DNA of 64,000 bases from Microbacterium sp. MYb66. GTDB taxonomy: Bacteria > Actinomycetota > Actinomycetes > Actinomycetales > Microbacteriaceae. Position numbers and translations under genes: made by a program. The stretch covers positions 1 through 64,000 of the forward strand of contig NZ_PCOV01000001.1 in NCBI RefSeq assembly GCF_002979435.1, read 5' to 3'. The notes below the pieces were generated by a model. It was not told the DNA's origin. It worked only from the letters and a program-made list of their open reading frames with translations, and ran no database searches. Positions 1 through 10,801 of this stretch are shown piece by piece (within the stretch, counting starts at the first letter, position 1; every line of letters begins with the position of its first letter).

Positions 1-80
1 CCACCCCCCTTCTGTTCCACCCGGCCCCCTGCGTTCGTATCCAGAGGGGTGGCTCGCGCGAAAAGGGGGTGGGGCGGCGA

Positions 81-103
81 CGGCCGCTTCGGGGGAGCGG
101 CCG
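81..103. other. Stem-loop upstream of mfd
   Basis: An eight-base stem (CGGCCGCT pairing with AGCGGCCG) encloses a seven-base loop. It lies just before the mfd promoter and may end a transcript from outside the window, although no T-run follows. The flanking sequence 1-80 holds C-rich and G-rich runs that are partly complementary, and I see no gene in it. Confidence 0.4.
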
Positions 104-122
104 GAGTGTCGGCGGGCGCGAC

Positions 123-134
123 TAGTCTTGTCCG
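123..134 (+). promoter_or_regulatory. mfd -10 element, leaderless
   Basis: TAGTCT at 123-128 is followed by six bases and then the GTG of mfd, so transcription should begin on the start codon. Confidence 0.6.
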
Positions 135-3100
135 GTGACTGTTCCGGGGATTCTGCGCGCCTTGGAAGAGGCGTCTCTGTACCGTGACGCCCTCAGCTGG
201 GCGCACACCGACGCCGACCTCGGCCTGGTCGACGGGCTCGATGCCCCGGCGATCGCCGGCCTGCTCGAGAAGCGGGCCGCGGCGGGGCACCCGGCGGCCC
301 TTCTCGCCGTCGTACCCACCGGGCGACGGGCCGAGAGCCTGGCGCTGGCGATGCACGCCTACCTGCCCGATGCCGACATCCTCACCTTCCCCGCATGGGA
401 GACCCTCCCGCACGAGCGGCTCAGCCCGAGCCCTGACACAGTCGGCCAGCGCCTGCAGACACTGCGCCGGATCGCGGAATGGTCCGGCGACCACCCGCTC
501 GTCGTCGTCGCGTCCGTGCGGGCGGCACTCCAGCCGATCGCGGGGAACCTGGGCGAGATCGCACCGCTCGAGCTCTCGGTCGGCACGCGTGGACACGAAC
601 TCGACCGGGTGGTCGAGCAGCTGGTCGAGCGGGCCTACTCGCGTGTCGACATGGTGTCGCGACGCGGTGAGTTCGCGGTCCGCGGCGGCATCCTCGATGT
701 CTTCCCGCCCACGTCGGAGCATCCGTACCGCGTGGAGTTCTTCGGCGACGAGATCGACCAGATCCGCGCGTTCTCGGTCGCCGACCAGCGTTCGCTGCCG
801 GGCGACGTCGCCGATGTCGATCTCCCGCCCACCCGCGAGCTGCTGCTGACAGCCGAGGTCCGTGATCGTGCGCGTGCACTCATCGGCGGCTTCCCGGCGA
901 TCTCCGGCATGCTCGAGAAGATGGCCGAGGGCATCCCGGTCGAGGGCATGGAATCGCTGCTCCCCGCCGTCGCGGGACCGCTGAAGTCCCTCGCCGAGTA
1001 CCTGCCCGCCGGAAGCGCCACGGCGGTCATCGACCCCGAGCGCTCGACGGCACGCGCCATCACACTCGGCGACACGAACCGCGAGTTCCTCGACGCGGCC
1101 TGGAGCGCCGCGACGTCCGGCGCCTCCGCACCCATCGACCTGGGCGCCGGCGACTTCCTCACGATCGCCGAGCTCCGCGAGGTCGTGCGCGACCGCGGCG
1201 GCGTGTGGTGGCGCCTCAGCCCGTTCGGCGCCGGTCTCGGCGAGGGCGACGCGGAAGCGGCGAACCTCGGCGCCGCCGTCATCCCGTCCTTCCACGGCAA
1301 CGTCGACGGGGCGATCTCCTTCGTCGAGGCGAAGGTCACGGACGGCTGGCGGGTCGTGGTGATCGCGGCCGGTCACGGTCTCGTCGATCGGGCGCGCGAC
1401 GTGCTCGCCGACCGCGGCCTTGCCGCCCGTGTCGTCGAGACGCTCACGGATGCGCCAGAGGGCGGCGTCGCCACCCTGGTCACCGGATCCGTCGAGGCCG
1501 GGTTCCAGGTGGCGGAGGCGAAGCTCGCCGTCCTCACCGACAACGAGTTCTACGGCCGCACGATCGGCGGCGACCAGCGCGTCGTCAAGAAGCTCGCGTC
1601 GCGGCGCAAGAACGTCGTCGACCCGCTGCAGCTCAAGCAGGGCGACTTCGTGGTGCACGCGACCCACGGCATCGGACGCTTCGTCGAGATGACGCAGCGT
1701 GAGGTGTCGACCGGCGGACGCAACGCCACGAAGTCCGTGCGCGACTACCTCGTGCTCGAGTACGCGCCCTCGAAGCGCGGTTACCCGGGCGACAAGCTGT
1801 TCGTGCCGACGGATCAGCTCGACGCTCTCTCGAAGTACGTCGGCGGCGAGGCTCCGACGCTCTCGAAGATGGGCGGCAGCGACTGGTCTCAGGCCAAGGG
1901 CAAGGCCCGCAAGGCCGTGCGGGACATCGCCGTCGAACTCGTGAAGCTGTACTCCGCCCGGATGAGCGCGAAGGGCCACGCGTTCGGGCCGGACACCCCG
2001 TGGCAGCGCGAGCTGGAGGAGGCCTTCCCGTTCGCGGAGACACCCGACCAGCTGCAGACGATCGACGAGATCAAAGCCGACATGGAGCGGCCGATCCCGA
2101 TGGACCGTCTCCTTTCGGGCGACGTGGGCTTCGGCAAGACCGAGGTCGCGGTGCGTGCCGCCTTCAAGGCGATCCAGGACGGCAAGCAGGTCGCGATGCT
2201 CGTGCCGACGACCCTGCTCGTGAAGCAGCACCTCGAGACCTTCACCGAGCGCTTCGCCGGTTTCCCGGTCAAGGTGCGCCCGCTGTCGCGCTTCCAGACC
2301 GACAAGGAGGCGCGGCTCACTCTGCAGGGACTGCTGGAGGGGTCGGTCGACATGGTGATCGGCACCCACCGCATCCTCACCGACCAGGTGATGTTCAAGG
2401 ACCTCGGTCTGATGATCATCGACGAGGAGCAGCGGTTCGGCGTCGAGCACAAGGACACGCTCAAGAGGATGAAGACCAACGTCGACATCCTGGCGATGAG
2501 CGCGACCCCGATCCCGCGCACGCTCGAGATGGCGGTGACCGGCATCCGTGAGATGTCGACGCTGGCGACGCCGCCCGAGGACCGGCACCCGATCCTCTCG
2601 TTCGTCGGCCCCCGCAGCGACAAGCAGATGGCGGCGGCGATCCGCCGCGAGATCCTGCGCGAGGGGCAGATCTTCTTCGTGCACAACCGTGTCCAGTCGA
2701 TCCAGCGCGTCGCCAGCGAACTCGCCGAGCTCGTTCCGGAAGCCCGCATCGCCGTCGCACACGGACAGATGGGCGAGCATCAGCTCGAGCAGGTCGTCGA
2801 CGACTTCTGGGAGCGCAAGTTCGACGTGCTCGTGTCGACGACGATCATCGAGACGGGCCTCGACATCGCGAACGCGAACACGATCATCATCGATCGCGCC
2901 GACAAGTACGGGCTCAGCCAGCTGCACCAGCTGCGTGGCCGGGTCGGGCGTGGCCGCGAGCGGGCCTACGCCTACTTCCTGTACGACGAGATGAAGCCGC
3001 TGAGCGAGACCGCGGCCGATCGCCTGCAGACCATCGCCGTCAACAACGACCTGGGCTCGGGCATGCAGGTGGCTCTGAAGGACCTCGAGCTGCGCGGCGC

Positions 3101-3710
3101 GGGCAACCTCCTGGGAGCAGAGCAGGCGGGTCACATCGCCGGCGTCGGATTCGATCTGTACCTGCGGATGATCGGAGAGGCCGTGGCGGCCTTCCGGGGC
3201 GACGAGGTCGAGACCGGACAGGAGCTGCGGCTCGAGCTGCCGCTGGACGCGCGGATCCCCGAGTACTACATCGACAGCGAACGGCTGCGCCTCGAGGCCT
3301 ATCAGAAGCTCTCGGCGGCCTCGGCGGCGACCGCGAAGGACGACGCGATCGACCTGGTGATCGAAGAGCTCGTCGACCGCTACGGCACGCCCCCGGAAGA
3401 GGTCGAAGGGCTGCTGGCGATCTCGCGTCTGCGCCGTCGAGCCGCACGGGCGGGTCTCACGGATGTCGTCGTGATGGGCTCGAACCTGCGCATCGCCCCG
3501 GCCCGCCTCGAGGACTCGATCAAGGTTCGGCTGCAGCGGCTGTACCCGAAGGCGAAGCTCGTGGCCGGGGGGGAAGCGCTGGTCGTGCCGATGCCCACGA
3601 TCCCGGCCGCGGTCGGGGTGGGCCTGGAGCCCTTGCCGGACGCGCAGCTGCTCGAGTGGGTCGGTCAGCTCTTCACCGCGATCTTCCCGGAGCCGGTCAA
3701 GGCCGACTGA
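135..3710 (+). CDS. mfd: Transcription-repair coupling factor Mfd
   Basis: Mfd is a DNA translocase that removes RNA polymerase stalled at lesions and recruits the UvrABC excision machinery. The 1191-residue product has the full family length. It shows a UvrB-like N-terminal half, an RNA-polymerase-interacting domain beginning near residue 500 (GDFVVHATHGIGRF), a Walker A motif near residue 660 (GDVGFGKTEVA), a helicase box DEEQRFG near residue 762, SATPIPRTLEM, and a C-terminal TRCF regulatory region. GTG at 135 is chosen because it sits six bases after a -10 hexamer and gives the normal N-terminus. It is transcribed alone. Confidence 0.97.
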   Translation: MTVPGILRALEEASLYRDALSWAHTDADLGLVDGLDAPAIAGLLEKRAAAGHPAALLAVVPTGRRAESLALAMHAYLPDADILTFPAWETLPHERLSPSPDTVGQRLQTLRRIAEWSGDHPLVVVASVRAALQPIAGNLGEIAPLELSVGTRGHELDRVVEQLVERAYSRVDMVSRRGEFAVRGGILDVFPPTSEHPYRVEFFGDEIDQIRAFSVADQRSLPGDVADVDLPPTRELLLTAEVRDRARALIGGFPAISGMLEKMAEGIPVEGMESLLPAVAGPLKSLAEYLPAGSATAVIDPERSTARAITLGDTNREFLDAAWSAATSGASAPIDLGAGDFLTIAELREVVRDRGGVWWRLSPFGAGLGEGDAEAANLGAAVIPSFHGNVDGAISFVEAKVTDGWRVVVIAAGHGLVDRARDVLADRGLAARVVETLTDAPEGGVATLVTGSVEAGFQVAEAKLAVLTDNEFYGRTIGGDQRVVKKLASRRKNVVDPLQLKQGDFVVHATHGIGRFVEMTQREVSTGGRNATKSVRDYLVLEYAPSKRGYPGDKLFVPTDQLDALSKYVGGEAPTLSKMGGSDWSQAKGKARKAVRDIAVELVKLYSARMSAKGHAFGPDTPWQRELEEAFPFAETPDQLQTIDEIKADMERPIPMDRLLSGDVGFGKTEVAVRAAFKAIQDGKQVAMLVPTTLLVKQHLETFTERFAGFPVKVRPLSRFQTDKEARLTLQGLLEGSVDMVIGTHRILTDQVMFKDLGLMIIDEEQRFGVEHKDTLKRMKTNVDILAMSATPIPRTLEMAVTGIREMSTLATPPEDRHPILSFVGPRSDKQMAAAIRREILREGQIFFVHNRVQSIQRVASELAELVPEARIAVAHGQMGEHQLEQVVDDFWERKFDVLVSTTIIETGLDIANANTIIIDRADKYGLSQLHQLRGRVGRGRERAYAYFLYDEMKPLSETAADRLQTIAVNNDLGSGMQVALKDLELRGAGNLLGAEQAGHIAGVGFDLYLRMIGEAVAAFRGDEVETGQELRLELPLDARIPEYYIDSERLRLEAYQKLSAASAATAKDDAIDLVIEELVDRYGTPPEEVEGLLAISRLRRRAARAGLTDVVVMGSNLRIAPARLEDSIKVRLQRLYPKAKLVAGGEALVVPMPTIPAAVGVGLEPLPDAQLLEWVGQLFTAIFPEPVKAD

Positions 3711-3824
3711 CCGCCCGTGCCGGAACGGAGACGAACCGTGCTGCGTGCGGTGTGTCCGGGGGCGACCCGCCGCCTCCGCACGACTCGCCCTGCGTTTTCG
3801 TCCCCGTGCGCGGCGGCCGCGGTC

Positions 3825-3836
3825 TAGTCTGGCCGC
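3825..3836 (+). promoter_or_regulatory. -10 element of gamma-CA-like gene, leaderless
   Basis: TAGTCT at 3825-3830 precedes the ATG by exactly six bases; no Shine-Dalgarno sequence is present. Confidence 0.6.
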
Positions 3837-4463
3837 ATGTTGTACGAGCACCTCGGGGCTCGGCCCCGCGTCCATGACACCGCCGTCATCGCTCCCACCG
3901 CCGTCATCTCCGGCGATGTGGAGATCGGAGCCGGCTGCCAGGTGCTGCACGGCGCCGTGATCACTGCGGAGGGCGGGCCGATCACCCTCGGCGCCCACGT
4001 CATCGTGATGGAGAACGCGCTGATCCGGGCCACCGCGGCGAACGCGGTGCACATCGGGGCGCACACCCTGATCGGAACGCTCGCGAGCATCGCCGGGGCG
4101 ACCGTCGGCGAAGAGGTCTTCTTCGCGTCCGGGGCGCGCATCTTCAACGGCGCTCTGGTCGGCGACCGCTGCGAGGTGCGGGTCAACGCGATCGTGCACC
4201 GTCGGGCCGTGCTGCCGGAAGGCACCGTCGTCCCGATCGGGTGGGTGGCCGTCGGCGACCCCGTGCAGCTGCTCTCACCTGACCGCGAGCAGGAGATCGC
4301 GGCCGCGCAGCCCGAACTCGACTTCCCCGGCCATGTGTTCGGGGTCGACCGGGACACCCCTGACCTGATGGTGCAGCTCACCGAGCGCTACGGCAGCTCG
4401 CTCGCGCGTCATGCGCACGACGTCGCCTTCGACGAGACCCACCGGGGGCAGCGCGGCATCTGA
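3837..4463 (+). CDS. Gamma carbonic anhydrase-like hexapeptide-repeat protein
   Basis: This 208-residue protein belongs to the left-handed beta-helix (hexapeptide repeat) superfamily. Repeats of the form [LIV]-G-x4 run through about residues 15-150, with candidate metal-ligand histidines in AVHIGAHTLIG and NAIVHRRAVLPEG. Members close to this are annotated as gamma carbonic anhydrase or acyltransferase-like proteins, and the sequence alone does not decide between CO2 hydration and a binding role. It stands alone between mfd and a bidirectional terminator shared with gdhA. The C-terminal 40 residues extend past the usual gamma-CA core. Confidence 0.8.
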   Translation: MLYEHLGARPRVHDTAVIAPTAVISGDVEIGAGCQVLHGAVITAEGGPITLGAHVIVMENALIRATAANAVHIGAHTLIGTLASIAGATVGEEVFFASGARIFNGALVGDRCEVRVNAIVHRRAVLPEGTVVPIGWVAVGDPVQLLSPDREQEIAAAQPELDFPGHVFGVDRDTPDLMVQLTERYGSSLARHAHDVAFDETHRGQRGI

Positions 4464-4496
4464 CGTGCGCCGAGTGCCGGAGCCCACGGAAAACGC

Positions 4497-4529
4497 AAGA
4501 GCCGCCTCCCGAGAGGGGAGACGGCTCTT
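4497..4529. terminator. Bidirectional terminator between gamma-CA gene and gdhA
   Basis: A 14-base stem (AAGAGCCGCCTCCC with its near-complement) encloses a GAGA loop and ends in TCTT. It lies between two convergent genes, so it can serve both strands. Confidence 0.8.
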
Positions 4530-4549
4530 CGCGTCGATGAAGGGGTGGG

Positions 4550-5998
<1,449 letters not shown>

Positions 5999-6000
5999 TC

Positions 6001-6006
6001 ACTCTA
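6001..6006 (-). promoter_or_regulatory. gdhA -10 element
   Basis: TAGAGT read on the minus strand predicts a start near 5994 and a leader of about 74 bases before the gdhA GTG. Confidence 0.45.
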
Positions 6007-6053
6007 GCGGCCTGTGGAACGGGCGAAGTCGCGGGGATCCGGGAGGACTCCGG

Positions 6054-8747
6054 TCACCCGGTGTTCTGCAGGCCGGCGGCGACGCCGCTCACCGAGAGCA
6101 GGAGCAGACGCTGCTGTTCCGCGTCGGCGCCGGAGCCGGTGGCGTCCTCGTCGGCGGAGCGCAGGGCGCGGAGCGCACGAAGCTGCAGCAGCGAGAGCGC
6201 ATCGACGTAGGGGCTGCGCAGCTGCACGGCGCGCTGGAGGACGGGCTTGTTCTCCAGCAGGCGCTCGCCGCCGGTGAGACGGATCACCCAGCGTCGTGTG
6301 CTCGCGAGCTCGTCGAGCACGAGCTGCGCCAGGTCGTCGCGGTCGCCGAGGGCCAGGTACTGCCTGGCGATGCGCTCGTCGGTCTTGGCGAGGCTCATCG
6401 CGACGTTGTCGATCATGGTGCGCAGCAGCGGCCACTCCCGGTACGCCTCGACCAGCAGCTCCTCGTCGCCCACGGCATCCAGCGCGGAGCCGAGGCCGAA
6501 CCAGCCGGCGAGGTTGATGCGCGCCTGCGTCCACGCGAACACCCACGGGATGGCGCGCAGATCCTCGAGGGACTCGACGGAAAGCCCGCGACGGGCGGGA
6601 CGCGAGCCGAGCGCCAGCAGACCGATCTCCTCCATCGGGGTGACCGTGGCGAACCACGGGGCGAAGCCCTCCGCCTTCACGAGCGAGAAGAAGCGCTCGC
6701 GGGAGGCGGCATCCATGATCGAGGCGACCTCGGCGTAGCGCGCGGCAGCTCGGCTCGTGCGCTCCTCTTCGGTGGGGGAGGAGGCGAGCAGGGTCGCCGC
6801 GGCGACCTGGTCGATGTGCCGCATCGCGATGGCCGGCTCTCCGTAGCGGGCGAAGATGACCTCGCCCTGCTCGGTGAGCTTGAACCGGCCGTCGACGGAG
6901 TGCGGCGGCTGCGCGAGGATCGCGGAGTTGGCGGGGCCGCCGCCACGACCGAGGGCGCCGCCGCGACCGTGGAAGAGGGTCAGCTCGATGCCGGACTCCT
7001 GCGCCCAGCGGGCGATCTTCTCCTGCGCCTCGTACAGGGCGAGGTTCGCCGCCACGGGGCCGACGTCCTTCGACGAGTCGGAGTAGCCGAGCATGACCTC
7101 GAGGCGGTTGCCGGTCGCGGCCATCCGCTCGCGGAACTCCGGGAAGGTCACCGCCTCGGCGAGGATGCCGGGAGCCGCCTGCAGATCGGCGAACGTCTCG
7201 AAGAGCGGGACCACGTCGAGCACCGGCGCGTCGTCGCCGAGCGCGTGGCGGGCGAGGCGGTGCACGTTGGCGAGGTCGGAGGCGGCCTGGGTGAAGGAGA
7301 CCACGTAGCGGCCTGCCGCGCGTAGACCGCGATCGTGCTGGATCTCCGCGATCGCCCGGAACACCTCCAGCACCTCCTCGGTCTGCGCGCTGAGGGACTC
7401 GCCCGCTTCGAGCTCGGCGAGTGCCTTCGCATGCACCTGGGAGTGCTGACGCACCTCCAGCTCGGTCAGGTGGAAGCCGTAGGTCTCGACCTGCCAGATC
7501 AGGTGCTGTACGCCGCCGAAGGCGTGGCGCTTGGCGCCGGCCTCCGCGAGCGAGGACTGCACGGCGCGGAGGTCCGCGAGCAGCTCCTCGGGGCGGGCGT
7601 AGCCCTGTGCATCGTCACCGCGACGGGTGGCGGCGACACGGCGCGCGAGCACGATCAGCACACGGCGGTGCGGTTCGTCGGGGGAACGGGTGGCCAGCTC
7701 AGCGGCCAGCTCCGGCTCGGCAGCGGCGAAGCGCTCCCAGAGGGCTGTGACCTCGGCGCTCGGCGGGGTGTCGTCCGCGGCGAGCGTGAGGGTGCGGCCG
7801 ATGCGGTCGAGGGCGCGCTCGAGACCGCGGAGGACGTGGTCGGCCGCGATCTGCGAGGCCTCGCGGGTGACGGATGCCGTGACGAACGGGTTCCCGTCGC
7901 GGTCACCGCCGACCCACGAGCCGATGCGCACGAAAGCGGGGACGACCGGGGCGCTGGAGCCCGACTCCTCACCGCGGAGCGCGTCGTCGATGCGGCGGTA
8001 CACGTGCGGCACCGTCGTGAAGAGCGTCTCGTCGAACACGCCCATGACGGTGCGGACCTCGTCGGTCGGGGAAGGTTTCTGCGACCGCAGCGGCGCCGTG
8101 CGCCAGAGCGTGTCGATCTCCTCGAGCATCCGGCGACGGGCGCGGTGCTCCTCCGAGCCGCCCGCGCTCGCCGCGTCGTGCTGCGTGAGCAGCTCCGACA
8201 GCCGACGGATGCTCGAGGACACGGCACGACGGCGGGCCTCGGTCGGGTGCGCCGTGAAGACGGGGTGGAAACGGAGGCCTTCCAGGCGTCGACGGGCTTC
8301 GTCGTCGCCGACCTCGGTGCGCAGTCGCGCGTACGCGGTCGCGACGGTGTCGGCGGCATCCTCGCGCCCGGGCTGCCCGGCACGCTCGCGCAGCACGCGC
8401 ACGCGCTGGTGCTCTTCGGCGAGGTTCACGAGGTGGAAGTAGCAGGTGAACGCACGGGCGACCTCGTCGGCTCTCGAGACCGTGAACGACTCGGCGATCG
8501 CCGCGGCCCGCTCGAATGCGTCGGGCGTCTCCTGGTCGTAGGCCTGGATCGTGGCGAGCCGCAGCCGCTCGACATCCTCGAAGAGGTCGTCGCCGCCGGC
8601 TTCGCGCAGCACCTGCCCGAGCAGCTGCCCGAGCATCCTGACGTCGGTGCGCATGGCATCGGGGATGCCCTGGCCGGCTTCGAAGCGGCCGATCACGCGG
8701 ATCGCCTCGGTGTTCGTGGGCTCGGAGAAAGAGTGTGCGGGGGTCAC
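6054..8747 (-). CDS. ppc: Phosphoenolpyruvate carboxylase
   Basis: Ppc carboxylates phosphoenolpyruvate to oxaloacetate, the anaplerotic input to the TCA cycle. The 897-residue protein has the catalytic histidine motif VFTAHPTEARRR, the glycine-rich FHGRGGALGRGGGPAN, a WVFAWTQARINLAGWFG block and the invariant C-terminal QNTG. Full length and all motifs indicate a working enzyme. The GTG at 8747 lies six bases after a TACTCT hexamer, supporting a leaderless transcript. It follows the same direction as gdhA but is separated from it by 133 bases that contain the gdhA promoter. Confidence 0.97.
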   Translation of the reverse strand: MTPAHSFSEPTNTEAIRVIGRFEAGQGIPDAMRTDVRMLGQLLGQVLREAGGDDLFEDVERLRLATIQAYDQETPDAFERAAAIAESFTVSRADEVARAFTCYFHLVNLAEEHQRVRVLRERAGQPGREDAADTVATAYARLRTEVGDDEARRRLEGLRFHPVFTAHPTEARRRAVSSSIRRLSELLTQHDAASAGGSEEHRARRRMLEEIDTLWRTAPLRSQKPSPTDEVRTVMGVFDETLFTTVPHVYRRIDDALRGEESGSSAPVVPAFVRIGSWVGGDRDGNPFVTASVTREASQIAADHVLRGLERALDRIGRTLTLAADDTPPSAEVTALWERFAAAEPELAAELATRSPDEPHRRVLIVLARRVAATRRGDDAQGYARPEELLADLRAVQSSLAEAGAKRHAFGGVQHLIWQVETYGFHLTELEVRQHSQVHAKALAELEAGESLSAQTEEVLEVFRAIAEIQHDRGLRAAGRYVVSFTQAASDLANVHRLARHALGDDAPVLDVVPLFETFADLQAAPGILAEAVTFPEFRERMAATGNRLEVMLGYSDSSKDVGPVAANLALYEAQEKIARWAQESGIELTLFHGRGGALGRGGGPANSAILAQPPHSVDGRFKLTEQGEVIFARYGEPAIAMRHIDQVAAATLLASSPTEEERTSRAAARYAEVASIMDAASRERFFSLVKAEGFAPWFATVTPMEEIGLLALGSRPARRGLSVESLEDLRAIPWVFAWTQARINLAGWFGLGSALDAVGDEELLVEAYREWPLLRTMIDNVAMSLAKTDERIARQYLALGDRDDLAQLVLDELASTRRWVIRLTGGERLLENKPVLQRAVQLRSPYVDALSLLQLRALRALRSADEDATGSGADAEQQRLLLLSVSGVAAGLQNTG

Positions 8748-8759
8748 CCCTCGAGAGTA
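8748..8759 (-). promoter_or_regulatory. ppc -10 element, leaderless
   Basis: TACTCT at 8759-8754 on the minus strand is followed by six bases and the GTG start of ppc. Confidence 0.6.
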
Positions 8760-8856
8760 TCCCGCGTCGCAGGGGTGTCCTGCACGGATGACGGACCGCG
8801 ACGCCGGCGACCCGCACGGGCGGGGGAGTCCGTCGAGGCGGCGGTGGCTTCCGACC

Positions 8857-8869
8857 TACGATGGACGGG
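8857..8869 (+). promoter_or_regulatory. nhaA -10 element
   Basis: TACGAT at 8857-8862 lies seven bases before ATG 8870 and overlaps the upstream in-frame ATG at 8861. That favours 8870 as the start. Confidence 0.5.
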
Positions 8870-10039
8870 ATGCGCATCTCAGCGAACCCCCTTCGCGGCC
8901 AGCAGTTCCCCGCCGTCCTCCTGCTCCTCGCGGCCGGACTCGGACTGCTCCTCGCGAACCTGCCCACGCACGACGCGCTCGCCGCATTCCTCGACTTCCA
9001 CATCGCTGTGCCGGGCACCGACCTCGACCTCTCGATCGCGCACTGGGTCTCGGACGGCCTTCTCGCCGTCTTCTTCCTCGTGGTGGCGATCGAGCTTCGG
9101 CACGAGCTGACCCACGGCGAGCTCGACTCGCCCCGCAAGGCCGTGCAGCCGGCGATCGCGGCAGCCGGCGGCGTGCTCGTCCCCATCGCGGTGTACCTGC
9201 TGATCGCCGGGGGTGACAGTGCGACGTCATCCGGCTGGCCGATCCCCACGGCGACCGACATCGCATTCGCGCTGGGTGTGCTGGCGATGTTCGGGAAGGG
9301 CCTGCCGTCGCGGGTGCGCGTGTTCCTCCTCGCGCTGGCGATCCTCGACGACATCATCGGCATCATCTTCATCGCCGTGCTCTTCGCTGGCGACGTGCAG
9401 TGGCTGCAGCTCGGTCTCGCCCTCGTCGGCGTCGCCGTGTTCTGGGTGCTCAGCCGTCTCCTCCATGCGAAGGGGCATCCGCTGATCGCGGTCGCCATGG
9501 CCCTCGTCGGCGTGGTCACCTGGGGCCTGGTCGCGTCCTCCGGCATCCATGCCACGATCGCCGGCGTGATGCTGGGACTCGTGATGTCCCCCGTGCCCGC
9601 GGCCCGCACGCGGCACGCGCTGGAGCCGACGGTGAACGGCGTGATCCTGCCGGTCTTCGCCTTCGTCGCGGCCTTCGTGGTGATTCCCGCCCTCTCGCTC
9701 ACGCAGCTGTCTCCGGCGTTCTGGGCCATCGTGGTCGCGCTGCCGGTGGGCAAGATCGTCGGCATCTCGCTGTTCGGCTGGCTCGCGATGCGCATCCGCC
9801 CGAAGGGCGCGGAGCCCGCGCTGCCGTTCGCCGACATCCTGGCGGCCGGTGCCCTCGGCGGCATCGGCTTCACGGTCTCGCTGCTGCTGGCGAATCTCGC
9901 GTTCGCGTCCGACGGCGGCATCCGGGATCAGGCCATCCTCGGCGTGCTCGTCGGCTCGCTGATCGCACTCGTGCTCTCCGCGTTCATCGTGTCGCTGCGG
10001 GCGCGCTGGTACCGTCGGGTCGCATCCGCCTCGTCATGA
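8870..10039 (+). CDS. nhaA: Na+/H+ antiporter NhaA
   Basis: NhaA exchanges sodium for protons across the cytoplasmic membrane for pH and salt homeostasis. The protein of about 389 residues has the expected set of hydrophobic helices and the paired aspartates in ALAILDDIIGIIF that form the ion-binding site in the Escherichia coli protein. The C-terminal LGGIGFTVSLLLANLAF block is also typical. An in-frame ATG at 8861 would add three residues, but it overlaps the -10 element. It is followed by mazG after 37 bases and may be partly co-transcribed. Confidence 0.93.
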   Translation: MRISANPLRGQQFPAVLLLLAAGLGLLLANLPTHDALAAFLDFHIAVPGTDLDLSIAHWVSDGLLAVFFLVVAIELRHELTHGELDSPRKAVQPAIAAAGGVLVPIAVYLLIAGGDSATSSGWPIPTATDIAFALGVLAMFGKGLPSRVRVFLLALAILDDIIGIIFIAVLFAGDVQWLQLGLALVGVAVFWVLSRLLHAKGHPLIAVAMALVGVVTWGLVASSGIHATIAGVMLGLVMSPVPAARTRHALEPTVNGVILPVFAFVAAFVVIPALSLTQLSPAFWAIVVALPVGKIVGISLFGWLAMRIRPKGAEPALPFADILAAGALGGIGFTVSLLLANLAFASDGGIRDQAILGVLVGSLIALVLSAFIVSLRARWYRRVASASS

Positions 10040-10076
10040 GTGCGGCGCCCGCTCCGGACCGATCGAAGGAGGCAGC

Positions 10077-10757
10077 GTGAGCGCACAGCCCGCACCCGAG
10101 CCCCATGGGGAGGGCGACGTCGACGACCCGCTCCGGATCGCCGCCGACACCATGCACGCGGTCAGGGAACGCTGCGTGTGGTCGCAGCAGATCACGCACC
10201 GCGACCTCGTGCCCTACCTCATCGAGGAGTCGCACGAGGTGATCGATGCCGTCGAGGCCGGTACCCGCGACGACCTGCGCGAAGAGCTCGGCGACCTGCT
10301 GTGGCAGGTCCTGTTCCATGCGGCGATCGCGGCCCAGGATCCGGATGACCCGTTCGACATCGACGACGTGGCCCGCACATTGACCGAGAAGATGGTGCGT
10401 CGGCATCCGCACGTCTTCGCCGGCGAGGTGGCAGAGACGCCGGAGCAGGTGCTGGTGCACTGGAACGCGGCGAAGGCCGCCGAGAAGCGCACCCGCCGCA
10501 GCGTGCTCGACGGGGTGCCGCGAGGGATGCCGGCGCTCGCGCTCGCACAGAAGATCACCGGTCGTGCGGCCGGAGTCGGCGTCACCGTCGCCGCGACGGC
10601 GCTGCCGGGCGCTCCGGCATCGGAGGCGGAGCTCGGCGACGCGCTCCTCGCGCTCGTGGCGACCGCGCGCGCCGAGGGCTGGGACGCGGAGCGCGCGCTG
10701 CGCGAGCGGCTGCGCGTGCTGGAGGAAGACGTGCGCACCGCCGAAGCGGATTCCTGA
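10077..10757 (+). CDS. mazG: MazG-family nucleoside triphosphate pyrophosphohydrolase
   Basis: MazG proteins hydrolyse nucleoside triphosphates to monophosphates and pyrophosphate, which limits damaged nucleotides and (p)ppGpp signalling. The 226-residue protein has the metal-binding EExxE helix (EESHEVID near residue 50) and the second acidic helix EELGDLLWQVLFH near residue 70, followed by a region rich in Ala and Arg. It has a single clear MazG domain, in contrast with the two-domain E. coli protein. The GTG start is preceded by a strong AAGGAGG, so it uses a conventional ribosome binding site. Confidence 0.92.
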   Translation: MSAQPAPEPHGEGDVDDPLRIAADTMHAVRERCVWSQQITHRDLVPYLIEESHEVIDAVEAGTRDDLREELGDLLWQVLFHAAIAAQDPDDPFDIDDVARTLTEKMVRRHPHVFAGEVAETPEQVLVHWNAAKAAEKRTRRSVLDGVPRGMPALALAQKITGRAAGVGVTVAATALPGAPASEAELGDALLALVATARAEGWDAERALRERLRVLEEDVRTAEADS

Positions 10758-10789
10758 ACGGCCCGGCACGTCCGACGCGGCAGACCTGG

Positions 10790-10801
10790 GAAGATGGAGC
10801 C
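10790..10801 (+). promoter_or_regulatory. Possible weak hisS -10 element
   Basis: GAAGAT lies six bases before the hisS GTG. Spacing matches the leaderless pattern but the hexamer is weak. Confidence 0.3.

Noticed and set aside
1-74. Complementary C-rich and G-rich runs at the window start
   Set aside because: The runs are low-complexity, so pairing is not specific; only the 81-103 stem is reported.
7335-9110. 591-codon open frame opposite ppc
   Set aside because: It covers part of ppc and the start of nhaA, has Arg/Gly/Val-rich translation without motifs, and has no promoter of its own.
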